In this document: piece after piece, positions 1 to 8,359 of the stretch
Position numbering within the stretch: position 1 is the first letter of the stretch
Layout of the letters: every line of letters starts with the position of its first letter
Program-made: the position numbers and the translations under genes
The notes under the pieces: generated by a model
What the model was told of the DNA's origin: nothing
The model's database searches: none
Seen by the model: the letters and a program-made list of their open reading frames with translations, nothing else
NCBI GenBank assembly: GCA_017461665.1
Contig: JAFTXI010000011.1
Span: 1-37,761 of the forward strand
Reading direction: 5' to 3'
DNA: 37,761 nucleotides
Source: Bacteroidales bacterium
GTDB taxonomy: Bacteria; Bacteroidota; Bacteroidia; Bacteroidales; F082

Positions 1-259
1 AAATAAATAAAGGCTGTCCTATTTACTGAATATTTCACTTGTTTAAGAGAGTTTTAATTATAATGGTAGATATAATAAATCACAATTTAAAAGTCAAGTA
101 AAAAAATCATAATTATACAAAATAATGAGTTGTTCTAATAATAATCGACCTACGGCACTTTTATCCTACTAAGGCTCATTTCTTACAGGTAAGACGTGGA
201 ATATTCCAGAAGATGCGGCATTACCTGCAAAAGGAAAGCATTCTAAAAAGAGTTCGCCT
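1..259. other. Region upstream of the fic open frame, no intact gene
   Basis: No gene is supported here. A 15-codon frame starts with ATG at 125 and stops at 170-172, in the same frame as the fic reading frame that follows. From 173 onward the frame is open and encodes residues that look like the middle of a Fic protein (GKTWNIPEDA at 188-217), although no ATG is available. I checked the three forward frames of 1-172 and found no helix-turn-helix coding sequence that could be the missing N-terminus. Confidence 0.5.
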
Positions 260-979
260 TTGTTGCAGGCATTACGTGCGGAAAAAGATAATGGAATAAA
301 AGGCGGCATTTATCATAAGACGCAAATTGACTTGACATATAATTCTAATCATATAGAAGGAAGTAAGTTGTCGCACGACCAGACAAGATATATTTTTGAG
401 ACAAATACCATCGGCATTGAAAAGGAATCGATACCTGTAGATGATATCATTGAGACAATAAGCCATTTTAAATGTGTCGATTATATTATCGACTGCGTAG
501 AGGAACGCCTGAGTGAGAAAATAATTAAGGATCTTCATCGAATGTTGAAGTTCGGTACGCAAGATACTTCAAAGAAATGGTTTACGGTTGGTGATTATAA
601 GAAATTTCCAAACGAGGTGGGAGGTAATGAGACGACATTGCCTGAGGAGGTACAATCTGAAATAAAGAAACTTCTTAAATCATATAACTCTAAAAAGCAG
701 AAGAAGCTCGACGATTTATTGGATTTCCATCATCGTTTTGAGAGCATCCATCCATTTCAGGACGGCAATGGTCGCGTTGGTCGCTTGATTCTGTTCAGAG
801 AATGTCTTGCCAACGACATAGTTCCATTTATCATAACTGATGATTTGAAATACTATTATTACAGAGGTCTGCGAGAATGGCAATCGGTGAAAGAATATCT
901 CCGCGATACATGCCTCAGCGCACAAGATAATTATAAGCTTTTGTTAAAATATTTTAGGATTGAATATAGCAATTCATAA
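260..979 (+). CDS. Fic-domain protein (AMPylase-like), 5'-truncated
   Basis: Fic enzymes transfer AMP or another nucleotide phosphate moiety to hydroxyl side chains of target proteins. The core motif HPFQDGNGRVGR lies at residues 164-175 and is complete, with His164 as the catalytic base. An inhibitory helix motif of the S-x-x-x-E-G type is seen at residues 29-34, as expected for a class II Fic protein with N-terminal autoinhibition. The start is doubtful: TTG at 260 is the only plausible start in the listed frame, yet the frame is open back to 173 and encodes GKTWNIPEDAALPAKGK, which resembles the linker after the N-terminal helix-turn-helix of long Fic family members. That DNA-binding part is missing, so the gene is probably a 5' remnant or pseudogene with an intact catalytic domain. 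The last two codons and the stop lie inside a heptamer repeat tract that begins at 971. Confidence 0.8.
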   Translation: MLQALRAEKDNGIKGGIYHKTQIDLTYNSNHIEGSKLSHDQTRYIFETNTIGIEKESIPVDDIIETISHFKCVDYIIDCVEERLSEKIIKDLHRMLKFGTQDTSKKWFTVGDYKKFPNEVGGNETTLPEEVQSEIKKLLKSYNSKKQKKLDDLLDFHHRFESIHPFQDGNGRVGRLILFRECLANDIVPFIITDDLKYYYYRGLREWQSVKEYLRDTCLSAQDNYKLLLKYFRIEYSNS

Positions 980-1031
980 TGCATAATTCACAAATCATAA
1001 TTATGAACTATGCATTATGAATTATGATTTG
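971..1031. repeat. Palindromic heptamer repeat, AATTCAT/AATTATG family
   Basis: Eight consecutive 7-base units run from 971 to 1026, all variants of AATTCAT in the left half and of its complement ATGAATT in the right half. Two alternative hairpins are possible: 971-989 with 1005-1023 (18 of 19 pairs), or 991-1002 with 1020-1031 (12 of 12). The tract supplies the fic stop codon and sits between two convergent genes, so it may act as a bidirectional terminator. Confidence 0.85.
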
Positions 1032-1034
1032 TCA

Positions 1035-2714
1035 TCAGCATTCTTTCGTCGCTGCTTCTAGCTTCTTCATGATGGAGAAGATGAAGATTGCTGACAATAA
1101 GCATAAGACGACGAGAACTCCCCATACCATCCATAATGGCATTCCGGTTCCCCAGATCTTCGCGATGACGCTGGTTAAATAGTTTCCTATCGCGGTGACG
1201 CAGAACCAGCAGCCCATCATCATGCCTTTATATTTTGGAGGAGCTACCTTTGTCACAAATGAAATACCGATTGGACTTAACAACAACTCAGCGAATGTCA
1301 AAACTAAATATGTGCTGATGAGCCAGTTTGGTGATACTAATGTGCTGCTGACGCCACCGGTAGCTTTTAACTCTGCCGGACTTAACAAATGTATCGATGC
1401 CATCGCCATGATAGCGAAACCCAAACCTGCTACAACCATACCCATACCAATCTTCTTTGGTGATGAAGGTTCTTTGCCTCTCTTAGCCAAGGCACCGAAT
1501 ACTGCCATCGAGACGGGTGTCAAGGCGACGACGAAGAATGGGTTGAATTGTTGGAATTCTTGTGGTAAGAGGTTGATGGTTTCCGGCATTCTGAGATATA
1601 ATACTGCTGCGCAACTCCATAGTAATAAGGTGATGACTCCGCAGATGATTCTGTTTTTCTTTGTCTCTGATTGGAATGTGGAGAATAAAGTATAAACCGA
1701 GATTGCTATTAATGTCAAAGCCCAGATATTGAATCCTATGCGTGAGATTCCTGTTGCAGTGCTTGCTGTGTAGTCGCGGGCGAAGAAGGTGAGACACAAT
1801 CCGCTTTGTTGGAACGACATCCAGAAGAAGATGACGACGGCGAATACCATGAACAAAGCTGTCATGCGAGAACGTGTTTGTTCTGGACTGAGTTCTTCGA
1901 CTTTAACTGTAGTGTTGCCCATTTCTTTGGCTTGTTTGCTGTTGACGTCGGCATGTTTGAACCAGTTGCGGCAGCAGACGTAAATCGCCATCGAAAGTAC
2001 TAATGAGATACAAGCTACTCCGAATCCGTAGTTGTATGCTGTTGACAATGAATCGATGTAGTTGTTGGCGAAAGTCATTAAGTCGCCGGTGTAACCTTGT
2101 TGTGCTGCGAGTGTTTCAAATGTCTGCGAGGCTTCAGGTGTTATTGTGCCGTTAATGTATTGATGAGCGAGTGATGGAATCTGTGGCACGTAGGTAAAAC
2201 CAGCTTTACCGAGGAAGAGGTCGGTGACTTTTGTCGCTGTCATAGGAGCGAACATAGAACCGATGTTGATAGCCATATAGAAAAGGCTGAATCCGTTGTC
2301 GCGGAAAGGACTGTATTTTGCTTCGTCGTAGAGGTTACCTACCAAGACTTGAAGATTTCCTTTGAAGAGCCCTGTTCCTATGGCGATGAGGGCGAGTGCT
2401 GAGAACATGGTGGTTTTAGCTGTGGCTCCCATCATCGGGACTGCGAGGAGCAGATAGCCGAGGAACATGACGATGATACCGGCTCTGACCATCTTTCCGT
2501 AACCGAAACGGTCGGCGAGGATACCGCCTATGAGTGGCATGAAATAAACACAACCGAGGAAGATACCGTAGATGTTGCCGGCTTGCGCCTCGTTAAAACC
2601 GAATTTAGCTTGCAAGAAAAGAACGAAGATAGCAAGCATAGTGTAATAGCCAAAACGTTCACCGGTGTTGGCTAATGCTAAGGCGTAAAGCCCTTTTGGA
2701 TGACCTTTAAACAT
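1035..2714 (-). CDS. POT-family (PTR2) peptide:proton symporter, copy 1
   Basis: Inner-membrane MFS transporter of the proton-dependent oligopeptide family, importing di- or tripeptides. The protein is 559 residues with 12 or more hydrophobic segments. The N-terminus FKGHPKGLYALALAN leads into GERFGYY in the first helix, and the PTR2 signature FYMAINIGS is present. In classic POT proteins the first-helix motif is ExxERF; here the first glutamate is Asn (NTGERF), as in the neighbouring copy. I chose ATG 2714 over the longer frame to 2750, because the paralogue begins with the same residues at its Met and because a TATTTTTG -7 element lies at 2732-2739. The longer start would add a lysine-rich stretch overlapping that promoter. 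Confidence 0.9.
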   Translation of the reverse strand: MFKGHPKGLYALALANTGERFGYYTMLAIFVLFLQAKFGFNEAQAGNIYGIFLGCVYFMPLIGGILADRFGYGKMVRAGIIVMFLGYLLLAVPMMGATAKTTMFSALALIAIGTGLFKGNLQVLVGNLYDEAKYSPFRDNGFSLFYMAINIGSMFAPMTATKVTDLFLGKAGFTYVPQIPSLAHQYINGTITPEASQTFETLAAQQGYTGDLMTFANNYIDSLSTAYNYGFGVACISLVLSMAIYVCCRNWFKHADVNSKQAKEMGNTTVKVEELSPEQTRSRMTALFMVFAVVIFFWMSFQQSGLCLTFFARDYTASTATGISRIGFNIWALTLIAISVYTLFSTFQSETKKNRIICGVITLLLWSCAAVLYLRMPETINLLPQEFQQFNPFFVVALTPVSMAVFGALAKRGKEPSSPKKIGMGMVVAGLGFAIMAMASIHLLSPAELKATGGVSSTLVSPNWLISTYLVLTFAELLLSPIGISFVTKVAPPKYKGMMMGCWFCVTAIGNYLTSVIAKIWGTGMPLWMVWGVLVVLCLLSAIFIFSIMKKLEAATKEC

Positions 2715-2731
2715 AATTTTTTTCTTTTTTG

Positions 2732-2739
2732 CAAAAATA
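2732..2739 (-). promoter_or_regulatory. -7 promoter element TATTTTTG for POT copy 1
   Basis: Matches the Bacteroidetes TAnnTTTG consensus on the minus strand, 17 bases before ATG 2714. Heptamer repeats of the GACAACG family lie just upstream. Confidence 0.55.
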
Positions 2740-2745
2740 AGAAAA

Positions 2746-2773
2746 GACAACAGACTACGGACAACGGATTACA
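2746..2773. repeat. Heptamer repeat, GACAACG family
   Basis: Four 7-base units beginning at 2746, 2753, 2760 and 2767, all variants of GACAACG. The same family occurs at 5464-5491 (opposite orientation) and at 37557-37591. Confidence 0.75.
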
Positions 2774-2810
2774 GAAATTTTTGCCGTATCATGGTCTTTT
2801 GTTTTTTTAC

Positions 2811-2843
2811 AAAAAAAAGAGACGCCACTCCTGTGACGTCTCT
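2811..2843 (-). terminator. Rho-independent terminator of POT copy 2
   Basis: An 11-base stem (2818-2828 with 2833-2843, one mismatch) and a four-base loop are followed on the minus strand by eight T residues (2811-2818). The stem ends in AGAGACG ... CGTCTCT, like the palindrome family described at 26707-26760. Confidence 0.8.
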
Positions 2844-2845
2844 AC

Positions 2846-2880
2846 TTATAGTCTTATAGACTCATAGACTCATAGTCTTA
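2846..2880. repeat. Octamer repeat, TCATAGAC family
   Basis: Four 8-base units (variants of TCATAGAC and TTATAGTC) begin at 2846, 2854, 2862 and 2870. The tract abuts the stop codon of the upstream POT gene at 2881-2883. Confidence 0.75.
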
Positions 2881-4440
2881 TTATTGAGTTACTCTCTCTA
2901 ACCATTTAACCATGCCGAACATGACACCCATTGAGATGAGACATACTACCAAGAATACTGTCCAGCATTGCCAGATTGGCCAAGCGTTGTACATGAGAGG
3001 TCCGATCCATAACAAGAGGTTGCCGAGTGCTGTTGCACCTAACCATAAACCTTGACATAAACCTAACATGTGTTTTGGAGCTACCTTTGATACGAATGAT
3101 AATCCGAGAGGTGAGATGAAGAGTTCAGCAACTGTCAAGAAGAAGTAAACAGCGATGAGAACCCACCAGTGTGCTTTGTCAGCTACTTGTTCTGCGATAG
3201 GTAATGCTTTGAATTCGTTTGCTGATGGATAACCTTTCATATATGAGAAGATAGCCAAGAACAAGAATGCTAAACCAGCGATGAACATACCGATACCAAT
3301 CTTACGAGGAGTTGAAACTTCTTTACCTTTTCTTGCTAAAGCTGCGAAGATACCCATGATGATAGGAGTAAGAACGATAACGAAGAATGGGTTGACAGCT
3401 TGCCAGATTTCTGGAGCGATAGCTGAAGAGTCGACGAAGTCACGAGCGAAGAATGACAACGACATACCATTTTGGTGGAATGAGAACCAGAAGAAGATTA
3501 CGATACCTAACACTGCGAATAAAGCTGCCAAACGTTGTTTGATTTCTTTAGCCATAGCGAGTTTTTCTGCTTCGGTGTATGATGCTGATTCAACTTTTTC
3601 TTTCTTAGCAGGTGTTGGGAATCTCTTCTTGTTTGTGATGAATATTGTCAAAGAGATTAACATAGCTGCTACAGAAGCGATGAATGAATAGTGGATACCT
3701 TCGTTGAAGATTTGCAAATATCTTGAGCAAGAACCTGCCATGTCAGCGATGTTACCGCCAGCAGCTTCCATCATAGTCTTGAGGTTGTCCATAGCTTGTG
3801 CGCTCATGCCGGCAGCGTTGTTGATGAACTCGTGGCAGAGAGCTGGAAGAGCTGCGTTATATACCATGCCGTTTGTTTCTAACCACCATTCGCGGAGCAA
3901 TGGTGCTACGAAAGGAGCGATTAAACCACCAACGTTGATGAATACGTAGAAAATTTGGAAACCAGAGTCACGTTTGCTCTTTGCAATTCTTAAAGCTTCT
4001 TCACCTTTCTTGGCTTCTTCAGCTTCGAAGTTGTCGTACATCTGACCGACGATGGCTTGTAAGTTACCTTTGAATAAACCATTACCGAAAGCAATCATGA
4101 ATAAAGCGACGCATGTCAATGGTAATAACCATGTTTGGTTTGTAGCTGTAGCTGTGATTGGGATAGCTAAGAGGATATAACCTGCAGCCATTGTCATTAA
4201 ACCTTTTTGGATGGTGCCTTTGTAGTTTTGTGTACGGTCGGCAATCAAACCACCAACTAAACTGAGAAGGTAAATGCCTGCATAGAATACTGAATAGATA
4301 CTTCCACTGGCGCCTTCGCTTAAACCGAATTTTGAACAGAGGAACAACACGAGAACCGCGTTCATGATGTAGTAACCGAATCTTTCTCCCATGTTACTGA
4401 GAGCAGCGGCTAATAATCCTTTTGGATGTCCTTTTAACAT
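2881..4440 (-). CDS. POT-family (PTR2) peptide:proton symporter, copy 2
   Basis: A second 519-residue POT transporter, paralogous to the gene at 1035-2714 and read in the same direction. It begins LKGHPKGLLAAALSN, has GERFGYY in helix 1 and FYVFINVGG as the PTR2 signature, and ends in a hydrophobic helix followed by a short basic tail. A charged, alanine- and glutamate-rich stretch (around residues 155-170) replaces a short loop of copy 1. The first glutamate of ExxERF is again Asn. The gene has its own promoter (4507-4514) and a strong terminator (2811-2843), so the pair is two separate transcription units rather than an operon. Substrate differences between the copies cannot be read from the sequence. 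Confidence 0.9.
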   Translation of the reverse strand: MLKGHPKGLLAAALSNMGERFGYYIMNAVLVLFLCSKFGLSEGASGSIYSVFYAGIYLLSLVGGLIADRTQNYKGTIQKGLMTMAAGYILLAIPITATATNQTWLLPLTCVALFMIAFGNGLFKGNLQAIVGQMYDNFEAEEAKKGEEALRIAKSKRDSGFQIFYVFINVGGLIAPFVAPLLREWWLETNGMVYNAALPALCHEFINNAAGMSAQAMDNLKTMMEAAGGNIADMAGSCSRYLQIFNEGIHYSFIASVAAMLISLTIFITNKKRFPTPAKKEKVESASYTEAEKLAMAKEIKQRLAALFAVLGIVIFFWFSFHQNGMSLSFFARDFVDSSAIAPEIWQAVNPFFVIVLTPIIMGIFAALARKGKEVSTPRKIGIGMFIAGLAFLFLAIFSYMKGYPSANEFKALPIAEQVADKAHWWVLIAVYFFLTVAELFISPLGLSFVSKVAPKHMLGLCQGLWLGATALGNLLLWIGPLMYNAWPIWQCWTVFLVVCLISMGVMFGMVKWLERVTQ

Positions 4441-4506
4441 AATGTTTTAAGTTTTTTAATTATACAATAAATTTGATTTCGTTTTCAATGCCCATTTAAA
4501 AGCGTA

Positions 4507-4514
4507 CAAAGATA
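4507..4514 (-). promoter_or_regulatory. -7 promoter element TATCTTTG for POT copy 2
   Basis: Perfect TAnnTTTG match on the minus strand, 66 bases upstream of ATG 4440, leaving a moderately long leader. Confidence 0.65.
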
Positions 4515-4570
4515 ATGAAATTTTCGTAATATCAAAGAGTAATTTTATAACGCTATGGTTAAATAAAAGA

Positions 4571-4598
4571 AAAAAGGTCGGAAATGATTTCCAACCTT
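4571..4598 (-). terminator. Terminator of the 4628-5176 gene
   Basis: On the minus strand a stem AAGGT-GGAAAT / ATTTCC-ACCTT with one mismatch is followed by a run of T residues. Confidence 0.75.
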
Positions 4599-4627
4599 AA
4601 TAAATCTGAATAATATTTTCGTCTGAA

Positions 4628-5176
4628 TCAGAACTTCAATGTGAATCCAATGCCGTTGTTGGTAGCACCGAAATTGAGAGTTACGTCAGAAGTCTTTTGA
4701 TTGAAACTGTCAACAGCCTCGTTGATGTTTTTGTTACTTGTTATCGTAAGTACTGTTGCCGGAATGGCGTAAATGACAGCTCCGGTTGCCATCATACCTC
4801 CTATTAACCAAAATGCGAGATTTCCGTTGTTACAGAATGCTCCACTTTCAAATTCATGTGTATGATTGTGGTTTTCAATACAATCGTTTGCTAATGAGTT
4901 GGCTTCTACAAATAATAAGGTTGAAGTTACAGCGCAAGTGGCAGAATAACCCCAGAATGTATATGATGCTATTCGTTGTTTCCTTCCTTTGGCATAATTG
5001 TCATACGCTTCTTCATCGAGAATCGACTTTAAGTTATATTTGGATAACTTCTCGCCGGTTTCAACATTGACTATGCTGCCGCCTTTCTTTTTAATTTCTT
5101 TAACTTCGTTCGATGTCTGTGCAAACGAAAACATTGTAATGAATAACAATGCCAATAATACGATTGATTTTTTCAT
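4628..5176 (-). CDS. Secreted or membrane protein of unknown function
   Basis: I do not recognise the family. The 182-residue protein starts with a clear signal peptide (KKSIVLLALLFITMFSFAQ) and continues with a charged segment (KEIKKKGGSIVNVETGEKL). Two hydrophobic stretches follow, around residues 75-95 and 120-145, separated by a His/Asn/Cys-containing loop (CIENHNHTHEF). The tail ends GIGFTLKF, and a final aromatic residue is common in outer-membrane proteins. I chose ATG 5176 rather than 5206 because it begins the signal peptide and because a TACCTTTG -7 element lies at 5204-5211. It is a single-gene unit with its own terminator at 4571-4598. Confidence 0.75.
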   Translation of the reverse strand: MKKSIVLLALLFITMFSFAQTSNEVKEIKKKGGSIVNVETGEKLSKYNLKSILDEEAYDNYAKGRKQRIASYTFWGYSATCAVTSTLLFVEANSLANDCIENHNHTHEFESGAFCNNGNLAFWLIGGMMATGAVIYAIPATVLTITSNKNINEAVDSFNQKTSDVTLNFGATNNGIGFTLKF

Positions 5177-5203
5177 AAACTTAAATTTATTAAATTGCGT
5201 TCG

Positions 5204-5211
5204 CAAAGGTA
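5204..5211 (-). promoter_or_regulatory. -7 promoter element TACCTTTG
   Basis: TAnnTTTG match on the minus strand, 27 bases upstream of ATG 5176. Confidence 0.6.
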
Positions 5212-5312
5212 ATGATTATTTCGTTAGATGCAACATTTTTTTAATAAAATCGGGGAGGGTAATATGTTGATTTGTAATGTTTTAAATTTGAAAAGTAAGT
5301 CGCCAAGTCTGG

Positions 5313-5370
5313 TAGAGACGTATCAACAACACCTTTAGAAATAGACAACAGGTTGTTGCTGCGTCTCCTA
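5313..5370. repeat. TAGAGACG-type palindrome, copy 1
   Basis: Left arm 5315-5330 pairs with right arm 5352-5367 at 14 of 16 positions, with outer sequence TAGAGACG ... CGTCTCCTA. The arm core differs from the other copies (TCAACAAC instead of TCAATTAC). It lies in the 340-base gap between divergent genes. Confidence 0.7.
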
Positions 5371-5377
5371 TTTAAAG

Positions 5378-5458
5378 TCACCGAGATTTTGAAGTTTTGA
5401 GGTTTTGAGGTTTTGAAGTTCTGAAGTTTTGAAATTTCATAGTTCCAGAGTTCCAAAA
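5378..5458. repeat. Octamer repeat, TTTTGAGG family
   Basis: Nine consecutive 8-base units run from 5387 to 5458, variants of TTTTGAGG drifting to TTCCAGAG. One copy of TCACCGAG (5378-5385) stands just before, the same word that is repeated inside birA and at 28157-28188. Confidence 0.85.
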
Positions 5459-5463
5459 AAAAT

Positions 5464-5491
5464 CTGTTGTCTGTTGTCTGTTGTCAGTTGA
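5464..5491. repeat. Heptamer repeat CTGTTGT upstream of valS promoter
   Basis: Three perfect CTGTTGT units and one CAGTTGA. The tract ends seven bases before the valS -7 element, so its TTG trinucleotides occupy the place of the -33 element. Confidence 0.8.
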
Positions 5492-5498
5492 CTTTTAT

Positions 5499-5506
5499 TA
5501 TATTTG
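5499..5506 (+). promoter_or_regulatory. -7 promoter element TATATTTG for valS
   Basis: TAnnTTTG match 39 bases before the valS ATG. The upstream -33 position falls within the CTGTTGT repeat. Confidence 0.65.
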
Positions 5507-5545
5507 CAAGTTTAACAGAATAATAAATAATAAAATACGATATAC

Positions 5546-8173
5546 ATGGAAATCAGCAGTAAATACAATCCGCAGGATACCGAGACAAAATGGTATCTGC
5601 ATTGGTTAGATAAGAATTATTTTCATTCAACACCCGACGAACGCGAACCTTACACTATCGTCATTCCTCCGCCGAATGTTACTGGCGTGCTTCACATGGG
5701 GCATATGTTGAATAACACAATACAAGACGTCCTCGTGCGTCGTGCTCGTATGCAGGGCAAAAACGCTTGCTGGGTTCCTGGCACCGACCACGCTTCCATC
5801 GCTACTGAAGCTAAAGTCGTCAACAAACTCGCTCAACAAGGCATCAAGAAAACAGATCTCACTCGTGAGGAGTTCCTCAAACACGCCTGGGACTGGACTC
5901 ACGAACATGGCGGAATCATCTTGAAACAGCTTCGTCGCCTTGGCGCTTCCTGCGACTGGGAACGCACCTCATTCACAATGGACGAGACTCGCAGCAAGAG
6001 CGTCATCCACGTATTCTGCGACTTATATAAAAAAGGTCTCATCTATCGCGGCGTCAGAATGGTCAACTGGGATCCTAAGGCTCTCACTGCCCTCAGCGAT
6101 GAAGAAGTGGTTTATAAAGAAGGACATAGCAAGTTATATTATCTCCGTTATAAAGTTGAAGGTGAAGAAGGATACGCTATTGTCGCAACAACGCGTCCTG
6201 AGACTATCATGGGCGACACCGCAATGTGTATCAACCCTAACGACCCTAAAAACGAACATCTTAAAGGCAAGAAAGTCATCGTTCCTCTCGTAGGTCGCGC
6301 TATTCCTGTCATAGAAGACGAATACGTTGACATAGAATTCGGTACAGGTTGTCTCAAAGTGACTCCGGCTCACGACGTGAACGACTATATGCTCGGCGAG
6401 AAATATGGTCTCCAAAGCATCAATATCTTCAACGACGACGCTACTATCAGCGAAGCCGCCGGCATGTACGTCGGAATGGACCGCGACGATGTCCGTAAGC
6501 AAATAGTGAAAGACTTGGACGCCGCCGGTCTCTTAGAAAAAGTGGAAGACTATAATAATAAAGTGGGTTACTCAGAACGTACTCACGTAGCTATAGAACC
6601 AAAACTCTCAATGCAATGGTTCCTCAAGATGGAACATCTCGCAGAAATAGCTCTCAAACCTGTTCTCGATGGCGATATTCAGTTCTATCCTTCAAAATAT
6701 GTGAACCTCTATCGTCACTGGTTGGAAAACATAAAAGACTGGTGTATCAGCCGTCAACTCTGGTGGGGCCATCAGATTCCTGCTTATTATCTTCCAGAAG
6801 GTGGCTACGTCGTGGCAGAAACAGCTGAAGAGGCTCTCCGTCTCGCAAAAGAAAAAGCCGGCGACAACATCACAATGGACGACCTCCGTCAAGAGAGCGA
6901 CTGCTTAGATACTTGGTTCTCATCATGGCTCTGGCCTCTCTCATTGTTCGACGGTATCTTAAATCCTGACAACGAAGAATTCAAATATTATTATCCTACC
7001 AACGACCTTATCACAGGTCCGGACATCATCTTCTTCTGGGTCGCTCGTATGATTATGGCAGGCGAGGAGTATCAGAAAGAAGTTCCTTTCAGGAAGGTTT
7101 ATTTCACAGGTATCGTCCGCGACAAACTCGGTCGTAAGATGAGCAAGTCATTAGGAAATTCTCCAGACCCAATCGAACTTATCGATAAATATGGCGCCGA
7201 TGGCGTGAGAGTAGGAATGATGCTCACGGCTCCTGCTGGCAACGACCTTCCTTTCGATGAAGCTCTCTGCGAACAAGGACGTAACTTCTGTAACAAAATG
7301 TGGAACGCCCTCCGTCTTGTAAAAGGCTGGAACGTCGATGAAAACATCGCTCAGCCAGAAACAGCAAAGATGGCAGTGAGATGGTTCGAACAAAGATTCT
7401 ATCAGGTTCTTCAAGAAACAAACGACAACCTTGACAAATATCGTCTCTCCGATGCTTTGATGGGTATATACAAACTCGTTTGGGACGACTTCTGCTCATG
7501 GTACTTAGAAATGGTGAAAGCTCCTATGAATCAGCCAATCGACGCTGCGACATACAACGCTACTGTCACTTTCTTCGAAAACCTTATGAAGATTTTACAT
7601 CCATTCATGCCTTTCATCACAGAAGATATCTGGCATCTCTTGAGAGAACGTCAAGAGGGCAACGACATCATCATCGCTCAACAGCCTGAACAACAAAAAG
7701 TCGATGAAAATATCTTGAATCAATTTATATTTACACAAGACGTTATCAACAACATTCGTAAGATTCGCGCTGAGAAAAACATCTCGATGAAAGAATCTAT
7801 CGAGCTTATCGTAGTTGATAAAGACGGTAGCATAAATAAGGAATTCGATTCTGTTATTATGAAGTTATGTAATGTAAGTTCAGTGAATTACGTGACAGAA
7901 AATCCACAAGACGCGTTTGGTTTCTTGGTGAAAGCTACAGAGTTTTTCATTCCTGTCACAGACAATATCGACACTGAAGCTGAGATTAAGAAGTTGGAAG
8001 AAGAGTTGAAATATGCTCAAGGTTTCTTGAAATCGGTCGAGGCAAAACTGTCGAACGAGAAGTTTGTCAACGGCGCACCTGCTGCTGTCGTCGATAAAGA
8101 AAGAAAGAAGAAAGCCGATTCCGAAGCGAAGATAAAAGTTATAGAACAACAATTGGCAGCGCTGAGGAAGTAG
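5546..8173 (+). CDS. valS: Valyl-tRNA synthetase
   Basis: Charges tRNA-Val with valine in the cytoplasm and edits mischarged threonine. The 875-residue protein has the usual class I layout. The HIGH-type motif HMGH is at residues 50-53 after PPPNVTGVL, and KMSKS is at 531-535. The CP1 editing domain holds [12 protein letters not shown] and a [12 protein letters not shown] segment, followed by [12 protein letters not shown] in the catalytic domain. An anticodon-binding domain follows, and the last 75 residues form the charged coiled coil typical of ValRS. Codon use is strongly biased (CTC, CGT, AAC, ATC), as in a highly expressed gene, in contrast with the AT-rich accessory genes nearby. It is a single transcription unit with a promoter at 5499-5506 and a terminator at 8243-8268. 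Confidence 0.98.
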   Translation: MEISSKYNPQDTETKWYLHWLDKNYFHSTPDEREPYTIVIPPPNVTGVLHMGHMLNNTIQDVLVRRARMQGKNACWVPGTDHASIATEAKVVNKLAQQGIKKTDLTREEFLKHAWDWTHEHGGIILKQLRRLGASCDWERTSFTMDETRSKSVIHVFCDLYKKGLIYRGVRMVNWDPKALTALSDEEVVYKEGHSKLYYLRYKVEGEEGYAIVATTRPETIMGDTAMCINPNDPKNEHLKGKKVIVPLVGRAIPVIEDEYVDIEFGTGCLKVTPAHDVNDYMLGEKYGLQSINIFNDDATISEAAGMYVGMDRDDVRKQIVKDLDAAGLLEKVEDYNNKVGYSERTHVAIEPKLSMQWFLKMEHLAEIALKPVLDGDIQFYPSKYVNLYRHWLENIKDWCISRQLWWGHQIPAYYLPEGGYVVAETAEEALRLAKEKAGDNITMDDLRQESDCLDTWFSSWLWPLSLFDGILNPDNEEFKYYYPTNDLITGPDIIFFWVARMIMAGEEYQKEVPFRKVYFTGIVRDKLGRKMSKSLGNSPDPIELIDKYGADGVRVGMMLTAPAGNDLPFDEALCEQGRNFCNKMWNALRLVKGWNVDENIAQPETAKMAVRWFEQRFYQVLQETNDNLDKYRLSDALMGIYKLVWDDFCSWYLEMVKAPMNQPIDAATYNATVTFFENLMKILHPFMPFITEDIWHLLRERQEGNDIIIAQQPEQQKVDENILNQFIFTQDVINNIRKIRAEKNISMKESIELIVVDKDGSINKEFDSVIMKLCNVSSVNYVTENPQDAFGFLVKATEFFIPVTDNIDTEAEIKKLEEELKYAQGFLKSVEAKLSNEKFVNGAPAAVVDKERKKKADSEAKIKVIEQQLAALRK

Positions 8174-8178
8174 GTTGT

Positions 8179-8241
8179 AATTCATAATTCATAGTGCATA
8201 ATGCATAATTATGAATTGTGAATTATGCATTATGAATTGTA
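8179..8241. repeat. Heptamer repeat, AATTCAT/AATTATG family, copy 2
   Basis: Nine consecutive 7-base units with left-half variants of AATTCAT and right-half variants of AATTATG, the same family as 971-1031 but only partly self-complementary. It begins six bases after the valS stop codon. Confidence 0.85.
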
Positions 8242-8242
8242 G

Positions 8243-8268
8243 GGGCGTATCGTATACGTCCTTTTTTT
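8243..8268 (+). terminator. Terminator of valS
   Basis: An eight-base stem (8243-8250 with 8254-8261, one G-T pair) and a three-base loop are followed by seven T residues. The palindrome GGGCGTAT-CGT-ATACGTCC has the same build as the GGACACAT hairpins at 28703 and 37735. Confidence 0.8.
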
Positions 8269-8271
8269 GTT

Positions 8272-8305
8272 TAAAAAATGTAGTTACAAAATTTGTAATT
8301 ACATT
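8272..8305 (-). terminator. Terminator at the end of the surA-moxR cluster
   Basis: A 14-base stem (8277-8290 with 8292-8305, one mismatch) is followed on the minus strand by a T run. It lies 54 bases after the moxR stop codon. Confidence 0.7.
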
Positions 8306-8359
8306 CTTTTGTTATATCAACCTTTATTTAAATCTATAGTTCCCCAAATTCTTATTTTA

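Noticed and set aside
1195-1695. Plus-strand open frame of 166 codons inside POT copy 1
   Set aside because: It is the opposite-strand shadow of a well-supported transporter gene and has no signal, motif or promoter.
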